From assembly GCA_017416735.1 (NCBI GenBank), contig JAFQBF010000023.1, positions 1 to 36,252 on the forward strand: DNA of 36,252 nt. Reading direction: 5' to 3'. The DNA is from Bacteroidaceae bacterium (GTDB lineage Bacteria; Bacteroidota; Bacteroidia; Bacteroidales; Bacteroidaceae). A program made the position numbers and the translations under genes. Below, in pieces: positions 1-6,787 of this stretch; within the stretch, counting starts at the first letter, position 1; each line of letters begins with the position of its first letter. The notes beneath the pieces are model-generated. The model saw nothing but the letters and a program-made list of their open reading frames with translations. It did no database searches and was not told the origin of the DNA.

Positions 1-168
<168 letters not shown>

Positions 169-206
169 TTATCCTTAAATTTTGGTGATTATTTCTTAAG
201 AGATTG

Positions 207-238
207 CAAAGGTACGAAATCTATTTGAATTTCCCAAA
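207..238 (-). promoter_or_regulatory. Bacteroides-type promoter of the ABC-F gene
   Basis: Reading the minus strand, TTTG (235-238) is followed after 20 bp by TACCTTTG (207-214), matching the Bacteroides -33 TTTG and -7 TAnnTTTG elements. The start codon is about 45 nt downstream. The outer end of the left inverted repeat begins only 2 bp upstream of the -33 element. Confidence 0.75.
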
Positions 239-240
239 TA

Positions 241-330
241 TGCCGCCACCCGTGCAACACGCCTGCAATGTCTTGTCATTCAATGCAAAACTGTTGCACG
301 AGTAGTGCAACGGGGCTGTTTCTCTGTCAC
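241..330 (+). repeat. Left 90-bp imperfect inverted repeat
   Basis: Pairs in inverted orientation with 2065-2154, without gaps, 69 of 90 positions identical. The best conserved blocks are the outer end (TGCYGCCACCCGTGYAACA) and an inner block AAACTGTTGCACG. Inside lie three copies of a 7-mer in alternating orientation: GTGCAAC (252-258), GTTGCAC (293-299), GTGCAAC (305-311). The last two form a perfect 7-bp hairpin with loop gagta. The inner end overlaps the stop codon of the VirE-like gene (327-329). Confidence 0.85.
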
Positions 331-1583
331 AACGGCACCACCCTATATGCACTTCCGTATCGGGTTCGGGTACGCTCCACTCCCATCGCCAAAAGCATAC
401 GCCCCATATTGCTGACGCTCCTTCCGCGGAAGGCACTCGGGAAACGTTTCTGCATCCGGCAGAAAATTTCGGTGGACGACAACTGAACTCCCTCCTCGCC
501 TTCCGAAGGCAGACGGAAGCAACGGAAGAACACATCCTGTTCGGGCGAATGTCGGTAGAACATCCGGTTATGTTCCTGAATCTCCTTTTCCTCGTCCGAC
601 GAGAACCAAAACCGCTCACCGCCAAGAAGTTCCGTTTTCAGTTGCGCATAGAGTTGGGCATAATCGGGCTTCGTGCAATCTATTTTCGCCTTCACCTCCA
701 CACACAGGAAACGTCGGCTTCCGGTGGTGTCGGTCAGCAATTCCTTCTGATTGCTGGTGCCGATGAAGGACGCAATCCTCGGCAACTGGCTATAATAGCT
801 TCGGTGCGACTTGCGGAAAGTGAGCTTCTTCAGCTGCATCAGGTTCTTCAGGGTCGCCATACTCCGCACACCGTAGCGGTCGAACTCATCCATATTGATT
901 AAGCCAAAAAGCGAGAGCTTCTGTTCGCATCCGCTTTGGCTGGTCAAATCGAACTTGTCGATGTAAAAACGTTGCAGTTCCTCCGGCAACAGCATCGAAC
1001 AGAAGGTGGATTTGCAACGCCCCTGCTCGCTGCTGATTAATAAAGGAACCACGGCATTGGCGCACTGCCCGTCCAGGCCCATCCATTGAGCCACCATCGC
1101 CAACATCCAGCGATGGAATCCGTTCACCCACCAGCCTTCGTCCGATACCCTCCGTGCCAACTCCGCTATGCGGTCTTCCCCATCCCATTCGGGAAGCGAA
1201 TCCACATATTCCACAAAGGGATGATATTCTGCGACTTGCTCGGAAAACAGCAGACGCGACACATCCTTGTCCCAACAGTTGACACCCTGTTTGCGGGCCT
1301 CCATACAGAAGGTGTTCAGCATCCGTTGATCGACCAAGCGGAAATCACCCTCTCCCCTTTTGCGAAATTCCGTCTGTTCGGTCAACACATTGAAACGGAA
1401 ATCGTACTTGCCGAACAAGCAGGCCTCCAAGTCGTCCAGCAGAGAAGGAAGCGCCTTCTTCGGCTTCCCCTCTTGAGAGGGGCATAGGGTGTGCGACACA
1501 CATTCCGAAGGTGTTTGTGACACGGCACATCCGGGAGTATTCCCGAACCATTTCTTAAAAAAATCCATCATTCTTTTCATCAT
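327..1583 (-). CDS. VirE-like (DUF3874-type) P-loop ATPase
   Basis: A 418-aa protein resembling the virulence-associated E family, D5/primase-helicase-like ATPases common in Bacteroidetes mobile DNA; the C-terminal 70 residues resemble the DUF3874 domain. Visible motifs: a P-loop at about residues 184-193, SSEQGRCKST, with the usual glycine before the lysine replaced by cysteine; Walker B LINMDEFD at about 228-235; and GSRRF at about 288-292, a likely arginine finger. A conserved stretch YIDKFDLTSQSGCEQKL follows the P-loop. There is no N-terminal primase (VirE_N) domain. The frame is open to 1634, but that start would lie upstream of the promoter at 1614-1644, so I chose the tandem ATGs at 1578-1583. 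The role is unknown; replication or DNA remodelling of the surrounding element is plausible but unproven. Confidence 0.8.
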   Translation of the reverse strand: MMKRMMDFFKKWFGNTPGCAVSQTPSECVSHTLCPSQEGKPKKALPSLLDDLEACLFGKYDFRFNVLTEQTEFRKRGEGDFRLVDQRMLNTFCMEARKQGVNCWDKDVSRLLFSEQVAEYHPFVEYVDSLPEWDGEDRIAELARRVSDEGWWVNGFHRWMLAMVAQWMGLDGQCANAVVPLLISSEQGRCKSTFCSMLLPEELQRFYIDKFDLTSQSGCEQKLSLFGLINMDEFDRYGVRSMATLKNLMQLKKLTFRKSHRSYYSQLPRIASFIGTSNQKELLTDTTGSRRFLCVEVKAKIDCTKPDYAQLYAQLKTELLGGERFWFSSDEEKEIQEHNRMFYRHSPEQDVFFRCFRLPSEGEEGVQLSSTEIFCRMQKRFPSAFRGRSVSNMGRMLLAMGVERTRTRYGSAYRVVPL

Positions 1584-1613
1584 AATCGGTTTGTTCTTGA
1601 GTTTTTCATACCG

Positions 1614-1644
1614 CAAATATAACATCTTAAACACCTGTTGTCAA
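1614..1644 (-). promoter_or_regulatory. Bacteroides-type promoter of the VirE-like gene
   Basis: On the minus strand TTGA (1641-1644) is followed after 19 bp by TATATTTG (1614-1621), a full match to the -7 consensus. The tandem ATGs at 1578-1583 are about 30 nt downstream. This fixes the gene start and excludes the longer open frame. Confidence 0.65.
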
Positions 1645-1738
1645 GTGTTTTACACAAAAATCACATCTAATGGAAATACCCGCATTTTAGGGTGTAACCT
1701 CCTATATCCATTGATTATAATTCCTTGAAGTTTAGACT

Positions 1739-1826
1739 GTATCACTAAAATGATACAGTCGTTTCACTACAGTAATAATATCGTATCATTTAAGTGAAAC
1801 ATACGTATCACAAAAGTGATAAAGTC
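1739..1826 (+). repeat. Four tandem 22-bp iteron-like repeats
   Basis: Units start at 1739, 1761, 1783 and 1805, an exact 22-bp period with no gaps. Consensus: GTATCACTAAAGTGATAA followed by AGTC. Units 1 and 4 agree at 19 of 22 positions; the others agree at 15-16. Each unit has a palindromic core, best in unit 4 (TATCAC-AAAA-GTGATA) and unit 1 (GTATCA-CTAAAA-TGATAC). The period equals two helical turns, putting all units on one face of DNA. This is the architecture of plasmid replication iterons or of a cooperative operator. They lie 95 bp upstream of the VirE-like promoter. Confidence 0.85.
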
Positions 1827-1834
1827 AAAAGATT

Positions 1835-1878
1835 TGCATCCGACAATGAATACGTCTGCATCCGTACAACGATACGAC
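1835..1878 (+). repeat. Second pair of 22-bp direct repeats
   Basis: Two adjacent 22-bp units at 1835-1856 and 1857-1878 share TGCATCCG at the start and ATACG near the end, 15 of 22 positions in total. The pitch equals that of the neighbouring array, but the sequence is different and the phase is shifted by 8 bp. Confidence 0.5.
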
Positions 1879-1905
1879 AGCAAGCTTAGGGATGTATCGA
1901 CCACG

Positions 1906-1947
1906 TACAGCTCCGTTTATAGCCGGATGAATGAAGTCAGAGCTGTA
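1906..1947. repeat. 8-bp perfect inverted repeat inside the element
   Basis: TACAGCTC (1906-1913) and GAGCTGTA (1940-1947) are perfect inverted copies separated by 26 bp. The stretch 1879-2064 otherwise has no gene I can support; short open frames crossing it have no recognisable product. Confidence 0.35.
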
Positions 1948-2064
1948 AGATATTCATCATAAAAGTGATTCTTGATTACAACATTTGCATTCAGCGAAAA
2001 AACACCATTTCACAACTTGCGGATCCATCATCCGACCCCCCAAAGATTTATATTAGCGGAAACT

Positions 2065-2154
2065 GTGGCAGGGAAACACGCCCGTTACACTGCCCGTGCA
2101 ACAGTTTCGTATTGATTCACAGAAAGTTGAAAGTTTGTTACACGGGTGGCAGCA
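2065..2154 (-). repeat. Right 90-bp imperfect inverted repeat
   Basis: Inverted partner of 241-330. It preserves the same internal order of 7-mers, read on the minus strand as GTGTAAC, GTTGCAC, GTGTAAC, so the hairpin is retained with one G-T change. Most differences between the copies are transitions, clustered in the middle third. From 2155 to 2386 I see no gene; this is the grpE leader region. Confidence 0.85.
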
Positions 2155-2386
2155 TTTTTTTGTTCTGATTTGGCCAGAACCTCTGATGTTGTGGCTATTT
2201 AGAGATTGTTTGGATTTCTTGGATAAACAGATTCTTAATAACACTGACACATACACATATTTTCAGCCAAGTTGTCAGTTTCCAGTCCCATATTCCCGGC
2301 TATTCTGTCACATTTCCTGTCAAGGCACGGAATTTGTTATAGAAAAAACAACTATATATATTGACAATAATAAAACTGCATACATT

Positions 2387-2995
2387 ATGAGCAAAGAAAT
2401 GAACCAACCTCAGGAAGAGGAAATCTTGAAGAACGAAGAACCTGTAGCCGAAAATGCGGCCCAAACCGAAGAAACACCGGCTGAAGAAACCGCACAAGCC
2501 GAAGAAACTCCGGCACAGGAACTGACCGTGGAAGAGCAACTGGCCAATATGCTGGCCGAAGCACAACAGATGGTGAACGAAGAAAAGGACAGATACCTCC
2601 GCCTGGCTGCTGAGTTCGACAACTACCGCAAGCGTACCCTGAAGGAAAAAGCTGAGCTCATCAAGAACGGTGGCGAAAAGACACTGACCGCCATTCTGCC
2701 CGTATTGGACGACTTCGAACGCGCTCTCAAGAATATGGAAGCAACCGAAGAAACCCGTGCGATGAAAGAAGGTGTGGAACTGATTTTCAACAAGTTCAAC
2801 AAAGTACTCGAACAGGAAGGTCTCCAGAAGATTGAAACTGAAGGACAGGCTTTCGATGTGGATTTCCACGAAGCCATCGCCCTCATCCCCGCCCCGAGCG
2901 AAGACATGAAAGGCAAGATTCTGGACTGCGTACAGACCGGTTACAAGCTCAATGATAAAGTAATCCGTCACGCCAAGGTGGCCGTGGCACAATAA
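2387..2995 (+). CDS. grpE: GrpE nucleotide exchange factor
   Basis: A 202-aa cytoplasmic co-chaperone that releases ADP from DnaK. The N-terminal 60 residues are acidic and low complexity, rich in Glu, Ala and Thr, as in many GrpE proteins. A long helical segment follows with RYLRLAAEFDNYRKRTLKEK, the family signature. The C-terminal beta domain ends in GYKLNDKVIRHAKVAV, the usual GrpE terminus. The open frame extends back to 2096, but the first 97 codons are not GrpE-like and cross the right inverted repeat, so the ATG at 2387 is the start. dnaJ follows after 12 bp. The 230-bp leader contains no clear TAnnTTTG box and no CIRCE operator, so its heat-shock control cannot be read from sequence. 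Confidence 0.97.
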   Translation: MSKEMNQPQEEEILKNEEPVAENAAQTEETPAEETAQAEETPAQELTVEEQLANMLAEAQQMVNEEKDRYLRLAAEFDNYRKRTLKEKAELIKNGGEKTLTAILPVLDDFERALKNMEATEETRAMKEGVELIFNKFNKVLEQEGLQKIETEGQAFDVDFHEAIALIPAPSEDMKGKILDCVQTGYKLNDKVIRHAKVAVAQ

Positions 2996-3007
2996 GAAAG
3001 GACAAAT

Positions 3008-4186
3008 ATGGCTGAAAAAAGAGACTATTACGAAGTGCTTGGCGTAGAAAAGACCGCCACGGAAGCCGAAATCAAGAAGGCATACCGCAAGCTCGCCATC
3101 CAATATCATCCCGATAAGAACCCCGGCGACAAGACTGCCGAGGAGAAGTTCAAGGAAGCTGCCGAGGCCTATAGCGTACTGAGCGACAAGGACAAGCGCG
3201 CCCGTTATGACCAATTTGGCCATGCAGGTATGGGCGGAGCAGCCGGTGGCGGCGGATTCAGCGGATTCAGCGACTTCGACATCAACGACATCCTGAACAG
3301 CGTATTCGGCAACGGCGGATTCGGAGGATTCGGAGGTTTTGGAGGATTCGGAGGCAGTGGAGGCGGACGTCCGCAACAGCGCAAGTTCCGCGGCTCAGAT
3401 CTCCGCGTCAAGGTGAAGCTCAACCTCAAGGACATCGCCACCGGTGTGGAAAAGAAATTCAAGCTGAAGAAATACGTCACCTGCGAACACTGCCACGGAA
3501 GCGGCGCAGAAGGCAACTCGGGCACCGAGACTTGTCCGAATTGTCACGGAACAGGTAGCGTGACACGCACTCAGCAAAGCATCTTCGGCATGATGCAGAC
3601 TCAGAGCGTTTGCCCCAACTGTAACGGCGAAGGCAAGATTATCAAGAACAAGTGCAAGCACTGCTCGGGCGAGGGCATCACCTACGGCGAAGAAGTAGTG
3701 GAAGTAAAAATCCCCGCAGGCGTGGCCGAAGGTATGCAACTCACCGTAAGCGGAAAGGGTAACGCCGGCAAGCACAACGGTGTGGCAGGCGATCTGCTCG
3801 TGGTAATCGAGGAAGAAGCACATCCGGACTTGATTCGCGACGAGAACGACTTGATTTACAACCTCTTGTTGGGTGTACCGACTGCCGCATTGGGTGGCAC
3901 GGTAGAAATCCCGACCATCGACTCGAAGGTGAAGGTGAAAATTGAGCCGGGCACACAACCGGGCAAGGTGCTCCGTCTGCGCGGCAAGGGACTTCCCAGC
4001 GTGAACAGCTACGGATACAGCAACGGCACAGGCGACTTGCTGGTGAACATCAGCGTCTATGTCCCTGAACACCTTAGCAAAGACGAAAAGCAAGCCCTCG
4101 AAAAGATGCAGGCATCAGACAACTTTATGCCCAACCTAAGCATCAAGGAAAAGATTTTCAAGAAGTTCAAGAATTTCTTTGACTGA
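3008..4186 (+). CDS. dnaJ: DnaJ (Hsp40) co-chaperone
   Basis: A 392-aa class A Hsp40 that delivers substrates to DnaK and stimulates its ATPase. Domains in order: J domain at 1-70 with HPD at residues 34-36; a Gly/Phe-rich linker at about 75-120 with repeated GGFGGF units; four CxxCxGxG zinc-binding repeats ([32 protein letters not shown]) at about 160-225; then the C-terminal substrate-binding domains. All zinc cysteines are present and length is normal. It is co-transcribed with grpE. dnaK is not in the window. Confidence 0.98.
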   Translation: MAEKRDYYEVLGVEKTATEAEIKKAYRKLAIQYHPDKNPGDKTAEEKFKEAAEAYSVLSDKDKRARYDQFGHAGMGGAAGGGGFSGFSDFDINDILNSVFGNGGFGGFGGFGGFGGSGGGRPQQRKFRGSDLRVKVKLNLKDIATGVEKKFKLKKYVTCEHCHGSGAEGNSGTETCPNCHGTGSVTRTQQSIFGMMQTQSVCPNCNGEGKIIKNKCKHCSGEGITYGEEVVEVKIPAGVAEGMQLTVSGKGNAGKHNGVAGDLLVVIEEEAHPDLIRDENDLIYNLLLGVPTAALGGTVEIPTIDSKVKVKIEPGTQPGKVLRLRGKGLPSVNSYGYSNGTGDLLVNISVYVPEHLSKDEKQALEKMQASDNFMPNLSIKEKIFKKFKNFFD

Positions 4187-4194
4187 CAACGATT

Positions 4195-4266
4195 CACCAC
4201 AAAGTAACACAGAGTTTCACAGAGTTTTTATCTTTATACTCTGTGAAACTCCGTGTCCTCTGTGGT
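4195..4266. terminator. Long palindrome after dnaJ (terminator or dispersed repeat)
   Basis: Left arm 4196-4224 and right arm 4239-4266 form an imperfect stem of about 25 bp around a T-rich loop at 4225-4238. The inner stem pairs CACAGAG with CTCTGTG and continues through TTT/AAA with one mismatch; the outer stem pairs ACCACA with TGTGGT. It separates dnaJ from folC. The stem lacks a proper terminal T-run, so it may be a dispersed palindromic repeat and not a classic terminator. Confidence 0.6.
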
Positions 4267-4285
4267 AAGAAAAACCAGCAACACT

Positions 4286-5569
4286 ATGACCTACGAAGAA
4301 ACCATTACCTATTTATATAATAGCGCACCTCTCTTCCAGAACGTGGGAGGAGACGCTTACAAGGAAGGACTGGAAACCACCCTGACACTGGATAAGCACT
4401 TCGGACATCCACACAGAAAGTTCCGCACCATCCACGTGGCAGGCACCAACGGAAAAGGATCCTGCTCGCACACCTTGGCAGCTATCCTCCAGTCGGCAGG
4501 CTACAAGGTCGGGCTATACACCTCCCCGCACCTCGTGGATTTCCGTGAACGCATTCGGGTAAACGGTGAGATGATTCCCCGGCAACGGGTCATCGACTTC
4601 GTTGAGCAACACAGAAGTTTCTTCGAGCCTCTGCATCCCTCCTTCTTCGAACTGACCACCGCTATGGCATTCAATTACTTTGCTGAGCAACAAGTGGATG
4701 TAGCGGTAATAGAAGTAGGTTTGGGAGGACGCCTGGACTGCACCAACATCATCCGTCCCGACCTCTGCGTCATCACCAACATCAGCTTTGACCACATCCA
4801 GTTCTTAGGTGACACGCTGGCGAAGATAGCCGCCGAGAAAGCCGGCATCATCAAACCCGGCATCCCCGTAGTGATTGGCGAAACAACTCCCGAGACAAAA
4901 CCGGTGTTTATGGAAACCGCACAGAAACAAGGCGCACCCATCCATTTTGCTGAAGAAGAACAATTAGTAGTAAGCCATCTTCCGCAAAACGGGAAAAACT
5001 ACTACTGGACAAGAGACTATCCACACCTGGAAGGCGAACTGGGTGGCCTCTGTCAAGTATACAACACCAATACGCTGATGAGTGCCATCCGTACATTGAC
5101 AAACATCGGTTATAAAATAGAAGAGGAGCACGTGCGCAAAGGATTCGCCAACGTGTGTGCTTTAACCGGACTGATGGGACGCTGGCAGAAGATCCAGGAA
5201 ATCCCAGCCACATTTTGTGATACCGGCCATAACAAGGCAGGCATCGAACTCATCTTGGAACAACTTTCCCTACAAAAATACCATCATCTGCACATCGTCA
5301 TCGGTATGGTGAACGACAAAGACATTCGTGGTGTACTCAATATGCTACCTCGTAATGCCATCTATTACTTCACGAAAGCCAGCGTAAGCCGTGCCCTGAA
5401 CGAACGCGAAGTGCAACGCCTGGCCAAGGAAGTGGCAGGATTGGAAGGTAACACCTACCCAAACGTAAAGGAAGCCTTCGAAGCTGCCAATGCCAACGCA
5501 CAGAAAGACGACTTCATCTTTGTAGGCGGAAGCACGTTCGTCGTGGCAGACTTATTGAACGACAAATAA
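4286..5569 (+). CDS. folC: Folylpolyglutamate / dihydrofolate synthase
   Basis: A 427-aa Mur-ligase-family enzyme that adds glutamate to folates, and in many bacteria also makes dihydrofolate from dihydropteroate. Seen: the ATP-binding loop GTNGKGS at about residues 52-58 followed by the TSPHL folate motif; EVGLGGRLDCTN; NISFDHIQFLGDT and the AAEKAGIIK motif with the carbamylated-lysine region; and DTGHN in the C-terminal domain. The frame opens at a GTG (4253) that sits inside the palindrome at 4195-4266, so I chose the ATG at 4286. galM follows after 89 bp with its own promoter. Confidence 0.93.
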   Translation: MTYEETITYLYNSAPLFQNVGGDAYKEGLETTLTLDKHFGHPHRKFRTIHVAGTNGKGSCSHTLAAILQSAGYKVGLYTSPHLVDFRERIRVNGEMIPRQRVIDFVEQHRSFFEPLHPSFFELTTAMAFNYFAEQQVDVAVIEVGLGGRLDCTNIIRPDLCVITNISFDHIQFLGDTLAKIAAEKAGIIKPGIPVVIGETTPETKPVFMETAQKQGAPIHFAEEEQLVVSHLPQNGKNYYWTRDYPHLEGELGGLCQVYNTNTLMSAIRTLTNIGYKIEEEHVRKGFANVCALTGLMGRWQKIQEIPATFCDTGHNKAGIELILEQLSLQKYHHLHIVIGMVNDKDIRGVLNMLPRNAIYYFTKASVSRALNEREVQRLAKEVAGLEGNTYPNVKEAFEAANANAQKDDFIFVGGSTFVVADLLNDK

Positions 5570-5587
5570 GAAATTCTCCGCAAAAAG

Positions 5588-5619
5588 TTTGGAAAGTTTA
5601 AAGAAAATCTTTTTATTTG
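5588..5619 (+). promoter_or_regulatory. Promoter of the galactose cluster
   Basis: TTTG (5588-5591) and TTTATTTG (5612-5619) are separated by 20 bp and match the Bacteroides -33/-7 pattern with one mismatch in the -7 box. The galM ATG is 40 nt downstream. Confidence 0.55.
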
Positions 5620-5634
5620 CACTTAATTTAAGTG
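5620..5634. promoter_or_regulatory. Operator-like palindrome at the galM transcription start
   Basis: CACTTAA-T-TTAAGTG is a perfect 15-bp palindrome beginning directly after the -7 box, so it covers the expected start of transcription. That position suits a repressor. The regulator is not encoded next to it, and an AT-rich coincidence is possible. Confidence 0.45.
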
Positions 5635-5658
5635 TATTATATAAAAAGATTTCCTACT

Positions 5659-6756
5659 ATGATAAACACATCAAACCCAGGAGAAAATCTGTGCGGCCTT
5701 CAAAAAGCCGATTTTCAGAAAGTTATAGACGGCAAGCAGACCGACCTCTTCATTTTGAAGAACGAATCAGGTGCCGAGGTAGCCATCACCAACTATGGAG
5801 GAGCAGTAGTAGCCATTATGGTTCCCGACAAAAACGGCAACTATGCCAACGTCATCCAAGGCCACGACACCATCGACAAGGTAATCAATAGCCCCGAACC
5901 ATTCCTCAGCACCCTCATCGGACGCTACGGAAACCGCATCGCCAAGGGCAAGTTCGAGCTCGACGGAAAAGAATATCAATTGGCCGTAAACAATGGCCCG
6001 AACCATTTGCACGGCGGTCCGACAGGCTATCATGCCCGTGTTTGGGATGCCGAACAGACAGACGCCCAGACTTTGAAGTTGCATTATCTCTCAGCCGATG
6101 GCGAAGAAGGTTTCCCGGGCAACCTTGACCTGACTGTCATCTACTCATTCTCGAACGAGAACGAACTCAAAATCGATTATTCTGCCACAACTGACAAAAA
6201 GACACTCGTTAACCTTACTCATCATGCATTCTTCAGCTTGTCAGGCTTGGCAAATCCTACCGCTTCTGTAGAAAACAACATAGTAACCATCAATGCCGAC
6301 TGGTATACACCCGTGGACGAAACTTGCATTCCATTGGGCGAAATCGCACCGGTAGAAGGCACTCCAATGGACTTCCGCACCCCTCACGTGGTAGGCGAAC
6401 GCATCAACGACTACAGTTTCCGCCAGCTCGAAATCGGCAAGGGATACGACCATTGCTATGTATTGAACAAGCGTGAAGCCGGTTCGCTCACCTATGCAGC
6501 CAAGTGTGTGGAACCTATCAGCGGACGTTGCTTGGAAATGTGGACAACCGAACCTGGCGTACAACTCTATACGGCTAACTGGCTGAGCGGATTCGAAGGT
6601 TACAAGGGAGCGACATTCCCCGAAAGAAGTGCTATCTGCTTCGAAGCGCAACACTTCCCCGACACCCCGAACAAGGGTCACTTCCCATCATGTGTCCTTA
6701 CACCAGGTAACGAATACAAGCAAGTGACTATCTATAAGTTCAGCGTAGAAAAATAA
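5659..6756 (+). CDS. galM: Aldose 1-epimerase (galactose mutarotase)
   Basis: A 365-aa galactose mutarotase that converts beta- to alpha-D-galactose before phosphorylation. Seen: GRYGNRIAKGKF; the substrate-binding NHLHGG; the catalytic-histidine motif NLTHHAFF; and near the C terminus CFEAQHFPD, which holds the catalytic glutamate. No signal peptide is visible, so it is probably cytoplasmic. An upstream GTG at 5632 lies inside the palindrome and is less likely than the ATG at 5659. The MFS transporter gene follows after 31 bp and galK after that, so the three form one operon. Confidence 0.95.
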   Translation: MINTSNPGENLCGLQKADFQKVIDGKQTDLFILKNESGAEVAITNYGGAVVAIMVPDKNGNYANVIQGHDTIDKVINSPEPFLSTLIGRYGNRIAKGKFELDGKEYQLAVNNGPNHLHGGPTGYHARVWDAEQTDAQTLKLHYLSADGEEGFPGNLDLTVIYSFSNENELKIDYSATTDKKTLVNLTHHAFFSLSGLANPTASVENNIVTINADWYTPVDETCIPLGEIAPVEGTPMDFRTPHVVGERINDYSFRQLEIGKGYDHCYVLNKREAGSLTYAAKCVEPISGRCLEMWTTEPGVQLYTANWLSGFEGYKGATFPERSAICFEAQHFPDTPNKGHFPSCVLTPGNEYKQVTIYKFSVEK

Positions 6757-6787
6757 CAATCATTAAATATTAAAAAATTAAAGTATC

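Larger units (their letters stand above)
241..2154. mobile_element. Candidate 1.9-kb inverted-repeat element carrying a VirE-like ATPase
   Basis: This 1,914-bp stretch is bounded by 90-bp imperfect inverted repeats (241-330 and 2065-2154) and contains one protein gene (VirE-like ATPase, minus), its promoter, a four-unit 22-bp repeat array and further repeats. It separates two housekeeping transcription units, the ABC-F gene and grpE-dnaJ. I see no transposase or integrase and no clear target-site duplication: the left flank ends in cccaaata, the right flank begins ttttttt. It could be a non-autonomous mobile element, a remnant of an integrated replicon, or an old chromosomal gene with regulatory RNA-like repeats on both sides. 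The mobility claim is inference; the repeat structure is directly visible. Confidence 0.5.

Noticed and set aside
221..625. 134-aa minus-strand frame whose end resembles a frame at 1965-2168
   Set aside because: The similarity is explained by the 90-bp inverted repeats, and the rest is the VirE-like gene read in another frame. A peptide encoded by the repeat itself cannot be excluded but has no start site or ribosome site.
1584..1634. Longer N terminus of the VirE-like protein
   Set aside because: It would start upstream of the promoter -7 box at 1614-1621.
1739..1826. CRISPR array
   Set aside because: The units are directly adjacent with no spacers and differ from each other; no cas genes are present.
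241..2154. Ordinary insertion sequence
   Set aside because: No transposase, no DDE or HUH motif in the encoded protein and no clear target-site duplication; it is therefore reported only as a candidate element.
2096..2386. 97-codon N-terminal extension of GrpE
   Set aside because: Not GrpE-like and begins inside the right inverted repeat; the ATG at 2387 starts the conserved protein.
2155..2386. CIRCE or another heat-shock operator upstream of grpE
   Set aside because: I found no TTAGCACTC-N9-GAGTGCTAA or similar inverted repeat.
2300..3376. 358-aa minus-strand frame across grpE and dnaJ
   Set aside because: Shadow of the two chaperone genes; composition (long hydrophobic and Phe-rich stretches) mirrors their codons.
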